Assembly (NCBI RefSeq): GCF_033025475.1
Contig: NZ_CP130322.1
Location: 2,547,001 to 2,611,000, forward strand
DNA length: 64,000 bases
Source of the DNA: Sphingomonas sp. C3-2
Lineage (GTDB): Bacteria > Pseudomonadota > Alphaproteobacteria > Sphingomonadales > Sphingomonadaceae
Reading direction: 5' to 3'
Below are positions 9,227 to 19,160 of this stretch, piece by piece. The translations under genes and the position numbers were made by a program. How positions within the stretch are numbered: position 1 is the stretch's first letter; the number at the start of each line of letters is the position of its first letter. The notes beneath the pieces were generated by a model. It made no database searches and had not been told where the DNA came from. It was given only the letters and a program-made list of their open reading frames with translations.

Positions 9227-10089
9227 GCCTGATCGAACGCATTTCTCGCTACCCGATCCACACGGCGCTCATCGTCATCGGGCTTCTGGTGCTGCTCACC
9301 AGCACCTTTTCGGTCGTCCCCGAAACCAAGCAGGGCGTGGTCCAGCGGTTCGGCAAGCCCGTCCGCATCATCAACCGCTATGATCCCAAGCAAAGCTTTG
9401 GCGGCGACGGCGCGGGCCTGATTGCGCAGATTCCGTTCGCGGAAAACATCACCTGGATCGACAAGCGCATCCTGTCGATCCCGATGGATCGACAGCAGGT
9501 TCTGTCGACCGATCAGCTGCGCCTGCAGGTTGACGCCTTTGCGCGGTTCCGCATCGTCGATCCGCTGCGCATGGTGATCACCGCGAAGAATACCGACAAT
9601 GTCGCGGCGGCGCTGCGGCCGATCCTCGGTTCGGCGCTGCGCAACGAACTGGGCAAGCGGCCCTTTGCCGCACTGCTCAGCCCCGAGCGCGGGCAGGTGA
9701 TGGACAATATCCAGGCCGGCCTCAACCGCGTTGCGCGCCAGTACGGCGCCGAGATTGTCGACGTGCGGATCAAGCGCGCCGACCTTCCCGAAGGCGCGCC
9801 GCTGGAAAGCGCGCTGGAACGCATGCGCACCGCGCGCCAGCAGGAAGCGCTGACCATCCAGGCACAGGGCTTGAAGCAGGCGCAGATCATCCGCGCTGAG
9901 GCCGATGCCGATGCCGCGCGCACCTATGCCGAGGCATTTGGCCGCGATCCGGGCTTTTATGATTTCTACCGCGCGATGCAGTCCTATGAGCGGACCTTCG
10001 GCACCGACGGCTCGAAGCCCGAGGGGCAGTCGACGATCATTCTGTCGCCCGACAATGAATATCTCAGGGAGTTCCGGGGTCGGCGTTGA
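9223..10089 (+). CDS. hflC: HflC, SPFH-domain partner of HflK
   Basis: Partner of HflK in the FtsH-modulating complex. The 288-residue protein has one N-terminal membrane helix (about 12-32), then a prohibitin domain (VPETKQGVVQRFGKP onward, LSTDQLRLQVDAFARFRI). It ends with a charged helix (ALERMRTARQQEALTIQAQG). The start is GTG within GTGA, overlapping the hflK stop, with a strong GGGGAGG ribosome site. This is tight translational coupling, as expected for equimolar subunits. The Do-family protease gene follows 97 nt later, grouping envelope proteolysis functions. Confidence 0.95.
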   Translation: MSLIERISRYPIHTALIVIGLLVLLTSTFSVVPETKQGVVQRFGKPVRIINRYDPKQSFGGDGAGLIAQIPFAENITWIDKRILSIPMDRQQVLSTDQLRLQVDAFARFRIVDPLRMVITAKNTDNVAAALRPILGSALRNELGKRPFAALLSPERGQVMDNIQAGLNRVARQYGAEIVDVRIKRADLPEGAPLESALERMRTARQQEALTIQAQGLKQAQIIRAEADADAARTYAEAFGRDPGFYDFYRAMQSYERTFGTDGSKPEGQSTIILSPDNEYLREFRGRR

Positions 10090-10186
10090 ACCCGACCCAT
10101 TCAATCTGCGTTAAGCCGGACGACGACAGCCTCGCCCGCGACGCGTTAGCGCCCCGTGGGGGCCGTTGAGAAGGAATTGGAGGATT

Positions 10187-11710
10187 ATGAAAGTGCGCTA
10201 CGCCTATGCCATCACCACCGCCTTGCTGGTTGGCGGGGCGGCAATCACGATGGGGACGAATGCGCCCCTTGGTGCTCAGACCGCCCAGAATGATGCGCAG
10301 GCCATCGCAACCGTGCCGCGCGGTGGGGCGCCGGCAAGCTTTGCCGACCTGACCGCGCGCCTGCAGCCGGCCGTGGTCAACATCTCGACCAAGCAGACCG
10401 TCCAGGTTCAGAACGCCAACCCCTTTGCGGGCACGCCCTTTGCCGATTTCTTCGGCCAGTTCGGCGGCCAGCAGGGGCGCCCGGTTACCCGTCAGGCGCA
10501 GTCGCTGGGTTCGGGCTTCATCATTTCGGACGATGGCTATATCGTTACCAACAACCATGTGATCTCGCCCGGCCAGCGCAATGCGGTGGTGGATTCGATC
10601 ACGGTGACGCTGCCCGACCGCAAGGAATATGAGGCCAAGCTGATCGGCCGCGATCCGGCATCGGACCTTGCGCTGCTCAAGATCACCGCCAAGGGCCTGC
10701 CCTTCGTCAAGTTCGGCGATTCGACGCAGACGCGCGTGGGCGACTGGGTGGTCGCGATCGGCAACCCCTTCGGGCTTGGCGGTACGGTGACTGCGGGGAT
10801 CGTCTCGGCGCTCCACCGCAACACCGGCTCGGGCCCCTATGATCGCTATATCCAGACCGATGCGTCGATCAATTTCGGCAATTCGGGCGGCCCGATGTTC
10901 GACATGGCGGGCAATGTGATCGGGATCAATTCGGCGATCTTCTCGCCCACCGGCGGCAATGTCGGCATCGGCTTTGCGATTCCGGCCGAACAGGCCAAGC
11001 CGATCATCGACACGCTGAAATCGGGCGCGCAGGTGCAGCGCGGCTATCTGGGCGTCCAGATCCAGCCGATCGACGAGAATATCGCCGCATCGCTTGGCCT
11101 GCCCAAGAACACCGGCGAGCTGATCGCCCGCGTTGAACCCGGCGAAGGCGCCGCCAAGGCGGGCATCCAGCAGGGCGACGTGGTGACCAAGGTGAACGGG
11201 GTTCCCGTCACGCCCGACAACACGCTGTCCTATCTTGTCGCCAATCTGAAGCCCGGCGCGCGCGTGCCGGTCGAGCTGATCCGCAACAACAAGACGATGA
11301 CCGTCACGGCCACCGTCGGCCAGCGTCCGCCCGAAGACCAGCTTGCCGGTTTTGCAACGGGTGAGGACGAGGATAGCGGCGCCGACAACCAGTCGACCGA
11401 ACAGGCCAACCAGGCCTCGCTCGGGGTTTCGGTACAGGCGCTCACCCCGCAGATCGCGCGTCAGCTTGGGCTGGCGGCGACCGTCAAGGGCGTGGTGGTT
11501 GCGGCGGTTGATCCGTCGAGCGACGCGGCGCAGTCGAACATCCGTCGCGGCGATGTGATCGTCAGCGCCAACCAGCGTCCGGTTGCCACCCCGCAGGATC
11601 TGGCCGCCGCGGTGCGCGCCTCGCAGGCGAGCGATCGCCCGGTCCTGCTGCTCGTCCAGCGCGGCAACGGCCCGGCGCGCTATATCGGCGTGCGCGTCCG
11701 CCAAAAGTAA
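10187..11710 (+). CDS. degP: Do-family periplasmic serine endoprotease (DegP/HtrA-like)
   Basis: A periplasmic protease/chaperone that degrades misfolded envelope proteins. From the ATG at 10187 (preceded by AAGGAATTGGAGG) it has 507 residues: a signal peptide (about 1-30), a trypsin-like domain and two PDZ domains (about 265-350 and 400-500). The catalytic triad is visible: His124 in VTNNHV, Asp160 in SDLALLK and Ser233 in NFGNSGGP. A phenylalanine/glycine-rich Q-linker ([13 protein letters not shown]) precedes the protease core, as in DegP. An upstream TTG (10166) is in frame but less well placed. Confidence 0.95.
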   Translation: MKVRYAYAITTALLVGGAAITMGTNAPLGAQTAQNDAQAIATVPRGGAPASFADLTARLQPAVVNISTKQTVQVQNANPFAGTPFADFFGQFGGQQGRPVTRQAQSLGSGFIISDDGYIVTNNHVISPGQRNAVVDSITVTLPDRKEYEAKLIGRDPASDLALLKITAKGLPFVKFGDSTQTRVGDWVVAIGNPFGLGGTVTAGIVSALHRNTGSGPYDRYIQTDASINFGNSGGPMFDMAGNVIGINSAIFSPTGGNVGIGFAIPAEQAKPIIDTLKSGAQVQRGYLGVQIQPIDENIAASLGLPKNTGELIARVEPGEGAAKAGIQQGDVVTKVNGVPVTPDNTLSYLVANLKPGARVPVELIRNNKTMTVTATVGQRPPEDQLAGFATGEDEDSGADNQSTEQANQASLGVSVQALTPQIARQLGLAATVKGVVVAAVDPSSDAAQSNIRRGDVIVSANQRPVATPQDLAAAVRASQASDRPVLLLVQRGNGPARYIGVRVRQK

Positions 11711-11786
11711 GCGCTTTTCCGCTTACGGCATTGCTTGTCGATCCATGTGCCGCAGCGCTAAGACGTTGTGGCACATGGAGACGGCG

Positions 11787-13406
<1,620 letters not shown>

Positions 13407-13409
13407 GGG

Positions 13410-13820
13410 TCAGTCGGGACGACCGAGAAAGTGGTCGATGATCGCTTTCTCGATTCGTGCGGGACGCAGCGTTTTCGCGTCGACGCAGCACCAGCTGGAT
13501 TTGACCTCGGCCAGCACCTCTTCGCCCCGGCGGATCAGCGTTGCGTAAAAGGCGCGCGCGCCCTGCACATTTTCGAGCACGACGCTGGCGACCACCGAAT
13601 CGTTGAGAAAGGCGGGCTTGCGATAGGTGATCTCATGCCGGAGCGCGACCCAGAGGTGGCGCGCCACGGCATCGGGCGGGGCAAGCTGGCGCCAGTGCTC
13701 GAGCACGGCTTCCTGCACCCATTTCAGATAGTTGGCGTTGTTCACATGCCCCATGAAATCGATATCGTCGGGGACGATGGCGATCGGGTGCTGATGCCGG
13801 GGGGCGGCGGTGTCGGCCAT
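13410..13820 (-). CDS. Hotdog-fold acyl-CoA thioesterase (YbgC/FadM-like)
   Basis: This 136-residue single-domain protein has the 4-hydroxybenzoyl-CoA thioesterase fold. The signature is VPDDIDFMGHVNNANYLKWVQEA near residue 15, where the Asp is the usual catalytic residue. RHEITYRKPAFLNDSVVASV and RRGEEVLAEVKSSWCCVD complete the fold. It probably hydrolyses an acyl- or aryl-CoA in the cytoplasm; the substrate cannot be read from sequence. The ATG lies directly after a small hairpin and no ribosome site is visible, so a very short or absent leader is possible. It faces the HerA-like gene tail to tail. Confidence 0.88.
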   Translation of the reverse strand: MADTAAPRHQHPIAIVPDDIDFMGHVNNANYLKWVQEAVLEHWRQLAPPDAVARHLWVALRHEITYRKPAFLNDSVVASVVLENVQGARAFYATLIRRGEEVLAEVKSSWCCVDAKTLRPARIEKAIIDHFLGRPD

Positions 13821-13846
13821 GGGCTTACACTAATATATGCAAGCCC
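13821..13846 (-). promoter_or_regulatory. Hairpin with embedded TATATT just before the thioesterase start
   Basis: On the minus strand GGGCTT and AAGCCC form a 6-bp stem around a 14-nt AT-rich loop, ending one base before the ATG. The loop contains TATATT at -10-like distance (11 nt) from the start codon, which would give a near-leaderless mRNA. No matching -35 box is seen. Either a promoter element or a translation-limiting hairpin is possible. Confidence 0.35.
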
Positions 13847-13879
13847 AACTGGCCAGCGCGAACGCGTGGTGGCGCGGGC

Positions 13880-14326
13880 TCAGCCGCGCCCGCGATAGGT
13901 GGGCACGCCCTGATCGGGCAGCCAGAGCCCTTCGGGCACCGGGCCCGATTGCCAGAACACGTCGATCGGAATGCCGCCGCGCGGATACCAATATCCGCCG
14001 ATGCGCAGCCAGATCGGCTTCATCTCGGTGAACAGCCGTTCGCCGATGCCGACGGTGCAATCCTCGTGGAACCCCGCATGGTTGCGGAACGAGCCGAGGA
14101 AAAGCTTCAGCGCCTTGGATTCGACGATGGTTTCGTCCGGAACATAATCGATCACCAGATGCGCGAAATCGGGCTGGCCGGTGACCGGGCAGAGCGAGGT
14201 GAATTCGGGCGCGGTGAAGCGCACCAGATAGGGGCGGCCGCGGCGGGGGTTGGGGACATAATCGAGCACCGCCGCTTCGGGCGAATTGGGAAGGGCGGAG
14301 GTCTGTCCGAGATGGGTGGTCTGCAT
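13880..14326 (-). CDS. queF: NADPH-dependent 7-cyano-7-deazaguanine (preQ0) reductase
   Basis: It reduces the nitrile of preQ0 to the amine preQ1 in queuosine synthesis. The 148-residue protein is the short, single T-fold form. Cys46 in FTSLCPVTG forms the covalent thioimide with substrate, Asp53 in QPDFAH is the proton donor, and [22 protein letters not shown] (69-90) carries the substrate-binding Glu and the QueF motif. No other queuosine gene is adjacent. The ATG is preceded by a strong AAAGGGG ribosome site that can be sequestered by an upstream CCCCTTT. Confidence 0.96.
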   Translation of the reverse strand: MQTTHLGQTSALPNSPEAAVLDYVPNPRRGRPYLVRFTAPEFTSLCPVTGQPDFAHLVIDYVPDETIVESKALKLFLGSFRNHAGFHEDCTVGIGERLFTEMKPIWLRIGGYWYPRGGIPIDVFWQSGPVPEGLWLPDQGVPTYRGRG

Positions 14327-14376
14327 GGCGCCCCTTTACTGGAAAAAGCGCGGGCTGAGAACCTTTGCGAAAGGGG
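14327..14376 (-). promoter_or_regulatory. queF leader with mutually exclusive pairings of its ribosome site
   Basis: The ribosome site AAAGGGG (14331-14337 on the complementary strand) can pair over 7 bp with CCCCTTT (14370-14376). The same CCCCTTT can instead fold back on AAAGG (14362-14366) across a 3-nt loop. The two pairings cannot coexist, so the leader could switch translation on and off. This is read from the sequence; whether any ligand is sensed is unknown. Confidence 0.4.
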
Positions 14377-14463
14377 CGGGCGGGGGGAAGGGCGCTGCGC
14401 CCTTGTGGCCTTCGATTGGTTGCAATAGCACCCTAATTTGTCACGACTTTCGGGGAGGCAGAT

Positions 14464-15984
14464 TTGAAACCGTGGAACAGGATGCTGCTGGGTGCGGCGG
14501 GCGCGGCGCTCGCCATCGCCGCGCCGGCAATCGCGCAGGACAAGGAAAAGGACGCGCCGGCCGTCGGGGCGGAGAAAAAGGCCGGCGAGATCGCCGCGCC
14601 GCAGCGTTCGGTGACGCGGCACAGCGGTCGTTTCGGCGGGCAGCAGGTCAGTTACACCGCGATTGCGGGGGAGACCCATCTGAAGGCGGAAGACGGCACG
14701 CCGCGTGCCGCGATCTTTTCGGTTTCCTATCTGAAGGACGGTAAGGACCCCAACCGTCCCGTCACCTTCCTGTTCAACGGCGGGCCGGGTTCGGGATCGG
14801 TGTGGCTGCACATGGGCGCCTTTGGCCCCAAGCGCGTCGCCATCCCGTCCGACGCGCGCGACGACGGCGCGCCGCCCTATCCGATCGTCGACAATCCCGA
14901 CAGCCTTCTGGACGTGACCGACATCGTCTTCATCGATCCGGTGGGCACCGGCTTTAGCCATGCGCTGGGCAAGACCGATCCCAAGGATTTTTACGGCGTC
15001 ACCGCCGACGCGAAGTCGGTGGCGGAGTTCATCCGTCTCTGGCTCAACGAACATGGCCGCTGGAACGCGCCCAAATATCTGGGCGGCGAAAGCTATGGCA
15101 CAACGCGCGCGGCGGCCGTGCTCAACCAGCTCGAAGGCAGCTATAACGATGTTTCGCTGAACGGCGTTCTGCTCATCTCCACCGTGCTCGATTTCGGCGC
15201 CGGGGCCGATACGCCGGGCAACGAGATGACGCATGTGCTGAACATACCCACCATGGCGGCCACCGCGCTTTACCATGGCAAGGCGCAAGCCGCGTCGGTG
15301 GCGGGCTTTGTCGAGGAGGCGCGCCAGTTCGCGATCGGCCCCTATGCCGCAGCGCTGCTCAAGGGCAATCATCTGGGCACCGAGGAACGGGCGCAGGTGC
15401 GCGCGCAGCTGGCGCGGTTCACCGGCCTGTCCGAGGCGTTTCTGGACCGCGCGGACCTGCGCGTCGAACCGAGCCGTTTCTACAAGGAGCTGCTGCGTGA
15501 TCGCGGGCTTACCGTCGGTCGGCTCGACAGCCGCTACACCGGGGTGGATTATGACAGCGCGGGCGAGCGCCCCGACAATGACCCCAGCTTCTACGGCATC
15601 GACGGCGGTTATACCGCCGCGATCAACAGCTATGCGCGCGAGACGCTGAAATATGCGACCGACCGGAAATATGTGACGATCGGCGGCGTCGGCCCCTGGG
15701 ATTGGCGCATCGGCGGCGGCCGCGACAACGACGTCTATGTCAATGTCGCGCCCTATATCGGCAAAGGCTTACGTGAGAATAGCGGGCTGCGCATCTTTGT
15801 GGGGCAGGGCTATTATGATTTCGCCACGCCCTTTTTCGCGGCCGAATATGCGCTCAGCCGCACGGGCATGCCCAAGGACCGGATCGAATATCAATATTAT
15901 GATTCCGGCCACATGATGTACGTGCGCGACGAGGATCGCGCCAAGCTCAGCCGCGATATCCGCAATTTTATCCGCAAGCGCTGA
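14464..15984 (+). CDS. Secreted S10-family serine carboxypeptidase
   Basis: A 506-residue exported peptidase. The signal peptide (1-25, LLGAAGAALAIAAPAIAQ) is followed by the alpha/beta-hydrolase S10 core: LFNGGPGSGSVWLHMGAFGP forms the oxyanion region, the nucleophile Ser lies in GGESYGTTRAA, the Asp in VGQGYYDFATPF, and the His in YYDSGHMMYV. It would remove C-terminal residues from peptides in the periplasm or outside the cell. The start is TTG, with GGGGAGG 6 nt upstream, and no better ATG exists. It is divergent from queF. Confidence 0.92.
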   Translation: MKPWNRMLLGAAGAALAIAAPAIAQDKEKDAPAVGAEKKAGEIAAPQRSVTRHSGRFGGQQVSYTAIAGETHLKAEDGTPRAAIFSVSYLKDGKDPNRPVTFLFNGGPGSGSVWLHMGAFGPKRVAIPSDARDDGAPPYPIVDNPDSLLDVTDIVFIDPVGTGFSHALGKTDPKDFYGVTADAKSVAEFIRLWLNEHGRWNAPKYLGGESYGTTRAAAVLNQLEGSYNDVSLNGVLLISTVLDFGAGADTPGNEMTHVLNIPTMAATALYHGKAQAASVAGFVEEARQFAIGPYAAALLKGNHLGTEERAQVRAQLARFTGLSEAFLDRADLRVEPSRFYKELLRDRGLTVGRLDSRYTGVDYDSAGERPDNDPSFYGIDGGYTAAINSYARETLKYATDRKYVTIGGVGPWDWRIGGGRDNDVYVNVAPYIGKGLRENSGLRIFVGQGYYDFATPFFAAEYALSRTGMPKDRIEYQYYDSGHMMYVRDEDRAKLSRDIRNFIRKR

Positions 15985-16001
15985 CGCTACGTCTTGGCGA
16001 T

Positions 16002-16034
16002 GCCGGGTGGGTGGAATGCGACAGCCCGCCCGGC
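16002..16034 (+). terminator. Hairpin downstream of the S10 peptidase gene
   Basis: GCCGGGTGGG and CCCGCCCGGC form a 10-bp stem (one G-T pair) with a 13-nt loop, 17 nt after the peptidase stop. No T-run follows, so it is a terminator-like or mRNA-protecting hairpin rather than a classic intrinsic terminator. Confidence 0.4.
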
Positions 16035-16111
16035 TTACTCCGCCAAGCGTCTCGACGCGGAAAAATGCGGGGTCTAAGCATAGGAGGAATCGAGGAAGAA
16101 GGAGGCCTTCC

Positions 16112-16954
16112 ATGGACATGCTCGTTTCAACCGAATGGCTTGCAGGGGAACTGGGCGCGACCGATCTTCGCGTGGTCGACGCCACATTGCTTGCCGCGGA
16201 TAGCGGACGGAACGCATTGGCCGAATATGAGGCGGGGCATATTCCGGGTGCCGTGTTCATGGACTTGGAAAATCTGGTGGACAGCACCAGCAGCCTGCCC
16301 AACACCTTGCCCCAGCCGGAAAAATTCGCCAGCCGCATGCAATCGCTGGGGCTGGGCGATGGCAGCCGCATCGTGATCTATGACGATTCCCCGTGGAAGA
16401 CCGCGGCGCGCGCCTGGTGGATGCTCCGCCTGTTCGGCGCGCACGACGTTGCGATCCTCGACGGTGGCATCGCCAAGTGGAAGGCGGAGGGGCGCGATCT
16501 CGCCACCGGCAAGGAAGTGTTGCGCCACCGCCATTTCACCGTGTGGAAGGATGACAGCTCGCTGCGCAGCTTCGATCAGATGCGCGCCAATGTGGACAGC
16601 GGCGCCGAGCAGGTGCTCGATGCGCGCAGCGCCGCGCGCTTCACCGGCGAAGAGGCTGATCCGCGCCCGCGCACCCACGCCGGCCATATTCCGGGGTCGA
16701 AGAACCTGCCTCACGGCATGGTCTTCAACGAGGATGGCACGTGGAAGCGCGGCGAGGCGCTGAAAAAGGCCTTTGCCGATGCGGGGATAGACCTTTCCCA
16801 GCCGCTCACCACCACCTGTGGTTCGGGCATCACCGCTGCGGTTCTGCTCTTCGGCGCCGAACTGGCGGGGGCGAAGAAAGTCGCGCTTTATGATGGTTCG
16901 TGGAGCGAATGGGGTGGCGATCCCGCCACGCCCAAGGCTATGGGAGCCGCATGA
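16112..16954 (+). CDS. sseA: 3-mercaptopyruvate sulfurtransferase
   Basis: It transfers sulfur from 3-mercaptopyruvate to thiols or cyanide. The 280-residue protein has two rhodanese domains. The N-terminal one (AEYEAGHIPGAVFMDLENL, no catalytic Cys) is structural. The C-terminal one carries THAGHIPGSKNLPHGM and the active-site loop with Cys236 in TTCGSGIT, whose CGSG pattern is typical of mercaptopyruvate rather than thiosulfate transferases. The ATG at 16112 has GGAGG 7 nt upstream. The stop overlaps the metC start by 4 nt (ATGA). Confidence 0.95.
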   Translation: MDMLVSTEWLAGELGATDLRVVDATLLAADSGRNALAEYEAGHIPGAVFMDLENLVDSTSSLPNTLPQPEKFASRMQSLGLGDGSRIVIYDDSPWKTAARAWWMLRLFGAHDVAILDGGIAKWKAEGRDLATGKEVLRHRHFTVWKDDSSLRSFDQMRANVDSGAEQVLDARSAARFTGEEADPRPRTHAGHIPGSKNLPHGMVFNEDGTWKRGEALKKAFADAGIDLSQPLTTTCGSGITAAVLLFGAELAGAKKVALYDGSWSEWGGDPATPKAMGAA

Positions 16955-18144
16955 GTGATGATAGCGGTCGTATAAAGCGCGGAAATTCAACGCGCATCGT
17001 TCATGCCGGACGGCGCAAGGAGTGGACGGGCGCGCTCGTCAATCCGCCCGTCTGGCGTGGTTCCACCGTGCTGTACGACAGCGTGGCCGAAATGCGCGAG
17101 CGCCAGCGCGACACGCATCACCGCTTTTATTATGGCCGTCGCGGCACGCCGACCCAGTGGTCGCTCGCCGATGCGCTGACCGAGATGGAACCGGGGGCGG
17201 CGGGGACGCTGCTCTATCCGTCGGGCGTGGCGGCGGTCACCACCGCGCTGATGGCGGTGCTCAACCCGGGCGACGAGCTGTTGATGGTCGACAGCGCCTA
17301 TGAGCCGACGCGCGCCTTTTGCGATGGAATCCTGAAGCGCTACGGCATCACCACGCGCTATTATGATCCGCTGATCGGCGCGGGCATTGCCGATATGCTG
17401 AGCGATCGCACCCGCGCGATCTTCCTTGAAAGCCCCGGCAGCCTGACCTTCGAGGTGCAGGATATCCCCGCGATCACCGCGATTGCGCGCGAACGCGGCA
17501 TCGTGACGCTGCTCGACAATACCTGGGCGACCTCGTTGTTTTTCCCCGCGATCCCCAACGGGATCGACCTCACCATCCTGGCCTGCACCAAATATATCGT
17601 CGGCCATAGCGATGTGATGCTGGGTTCGGTGACCGCCAATGACGCGCATTGGGACGCGCTGCGCCGCGCCACCTATGCGCTTGGCCAGCATGTGTCGCCC
17701 GACGACGCCTGGCTCGGCAGCCGCGGCCTGCGCACGCTTTCGGTGCGGCTGAAGCAGCATGAGGCAAATGCGCTGGCGATCGCGCGCTGGCTGGAAACCC
17801 GGCCCGAGGTGGCGCGCGTGCTGCACCCGGCGCTCGAAAGCTGCCCGGGGCACGACTTGTGGAAGCGCGATTTCGCGGGGTCGAGCGGGCTCTTCGCCTT
17901 TGTGCTGAACGGCGGCGACGATGCCGCGCGCACCGCGCTGATCGACGGGCTCGAACTGTTCGGCATCGGTTTCAGCTGGGGTGGTTATGAAAGCCTCGTC
18001 ATCCCCGCCGATCCGCCGCGCAGCGCGGTGAAGTGGGTGGCCGAGGGGTCGCTTGTGCGCCTGCAGATCGGCCTCGAAGACGCCGAAGACCTGATCGCCG
18101 ATCTTGCCGCCGGGCTCGACCGGTTCGCCGAGGCCAGGGGATGA
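16951..18144 (+). CDS. metC: Cystathionine beta-lyase (PLP-dependent)
   Basis: It cleaves cystathionine to homocysteine, pyruvate and ammonia in methionine synthesis. The 397-residue protein has the Cys/Met-metabolism PLP fold: YGRRGTPTQ at 61-69 (phosphate contact from the neighbouring subunit), YPSGVAAVTTALM near 89, LLDNTWAT near 187 with the PLP-pyridine Asp, and Lys214 in ACTKYIVGHSDVM as the Schiff-base residue. C-S lyase activity on other thioethers is possible. The ATG sits in an ATGA overlap with sseA, and the stop overlaps mscS in the same way. Confidence 0.93.
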   Translation: MSDDSGRIKRGNSTRIVHAGRRKEWTGALVNPPVWRGSTVLYDSVAEMRERQRDTHHRFYYGRRGTPTQWSLADALTEMEPGAAGTLLYPSGVAAVTTALMAVLNPGDELLMVDSAYEPTRAFCDGILKRYGITTRYYDPLIGAGIADMLSDRTRAIFLESPGSLTFEVQDIPAITAIARERGIVTLLDNTWATSLFFPAIPNGIDLTILACTKYIVGHSDVMLGSVTANDAHWDALRRATYALGQHVSPDDAWLGSRGLRTLSVRLKQHEANALAIARWLETRPEVARVLHPALESCPGHDLWKRDFAGSSGLFAFVLNGGDDAARTALIDGLELFGIGFSWGGYESLVIPADPPRSAVKWVAEGSLVRLQIGLEDAEDLIADLAAGLDRFAEARG

Positions 18145-19121
18145 CCGCCAAGCCGCGTGCGGGCATCGGCGCCGTCCTGCGCTGGACGGTGACCGCGCTT
18201 GTGCTGGCGGCGCTGTTCGTCCTCCTGTCCGACGAGATCGCGGCGCTCCGCCCGGTCACGGCGTTCATGGATCAGTTCGGCTTTCAGGCCGGGCGCTTCC
18301 GGATCTCGCTCTATTCGGTCTTGCAACTGCTCGTCACCGGGCTCGTGCTTTACGGCGGCGTGCGGCTGCTCAACCGGATCACGCGCCGCTATATCCGCCG
18401 CGTCGACGGGATCGATGCCACCCAGCGGCTGCTCGCGGAAAAGCTCGTCGGCATCGCGCTGGTGGTTGTCGCCTTCTTCATCGGCGTCGACCTGCTGGGG
18501 ATCGATCTTACCGCGCTTGCCGTCTTTTCCGGCGCGCTGGGCCTTGCGGTCGGCTTCGGGCTGCAAAAGACCTTTGGCAACCTCATCGCCGGGATCATCC
18601 TGCTCATGGATCGCTCGATCAAGCCGGGCGATGTGATCGTCGTCGGCGACAGCTTCGGCTGGGTCAACAAGATCGGCATCCGCGCCGTTTCGGTCATCAC
18701 GCGCGACGGCAAGGAACATCTGATTCCCAACGAGAATCTGATGACGCAGGAGGTGGAGAACTGGTCCTTTTCCAACCGCGACGTGCGCATCCATATCCCG
18801 GTGCGCGTGTCGTTCGATTCGGACCAGAAACGCGCCCAGGCGCTGATGCAGCAGGCCGCGCAGGAAACCGCGCGGGTGCTTGAGGAACCGGCGATTGCCG
18901 TCTGGCTGATGGCGTTTGGCGAAAATGGTCTGGAATATGAAATCCGCGCCTGGATCAGCGATCCCGAAAGCGGCGTGAACAATGTGAAGTCGGACGTGCT
19001 CAACCGCGTGTGGGAGCTGTTCGCCGAAAACGGCATTCGTGTGCCCTATCCGCAGCGCGATCTGCGCTTTCCAGCGGGGTTGCCACAGCTGGCGCAAGCG
19101 CCTGTGGCGGATGGCAACTGA
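18141..19121 (+). CDS. mscS: Small-conductance mechanosensitive channel, MscS family
   Basis: An inner-membrane channel that opens under hypo-osmotic tension. The 326-residue protein has three or four membrane helices. The pore helix is recognised by ALAVFSGALGLAVGFGLQKTFGNLIAGIILL with alternating small residues. A beta domain follows (IKPGDVIVVGDSFGWVNKIGIRAVSVITRDGKEHLIPN), then the alpha/beta cage. The start overlaps the metC stop by 4 nt, so translation is coupled to two sulfur-metabolism genes. A strong GC hairpin follows the stop. Confidence 0.95.
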   Translation: MTAKPRAGIGAVLRWTVTALVLAALFVLLSDEIAALRPVTAFMDQFGFQAGRFRISLYSVLQLLVTGLVLYGGVRLLNRITRRYIRRVDGIDATQRLLAEKLVGIALVVVAFFIGVDLLGIDLTALAVFSGALGLAVGFGLQKTFGNLIAGIILLMDRSIKPGDVIVVGDSFGWVNKIGIRAVSVITRDGKEHLIPNENLMTQEVENWSFSNRDVRIHIPVRVSFDSDQKRAQALMQQAAQETARVLEEPAIAVWLMAFGENGLEYEIRAWISDPESGVNNVKSDVLNRVWELFAENGIRVPYPQRDLRFPAGLPQLAQAPVADGN

Positions 19122-19127
19122 GAGGTC

Positions 19128-19150
19128 GGCGCCGGAGATGCTCCGGCGCC
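19128..19150. terminator. Perfect 10-bp GC hairpin between convergent mscS and SDR genes
   Basis: GGCGCCGGAG and CTCCGGCGCC form a perfect 10-bp stem with a 3-nt loop (ATG), 6 nt after the mscS stop and 10 nt beyond the convergent SDR stop. It would fold on either transcript. There is only a weak T-rich tail, so termination strength is uncertain. Confidence 0.55.
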
Positions 19151-19160
19151 GTTCCCTATC

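Noticed and set aside
10064-11704. Long minus-strand open frame opposite the Do protease
   Set aside because: Composition is Arg/Gly/His-rich as expected for antisense frames in GC-rich DNA; the plus-strand gene has an intact catalytic triad.
14327-14376. A standard preQ1-I riboswitch before queF
   Set aside because: The short AAAGGTTCTCAGC resemblance is not backed by the A-rich tail or pseudoknot pairing of that class; kept only as an unclassified switch candidate.
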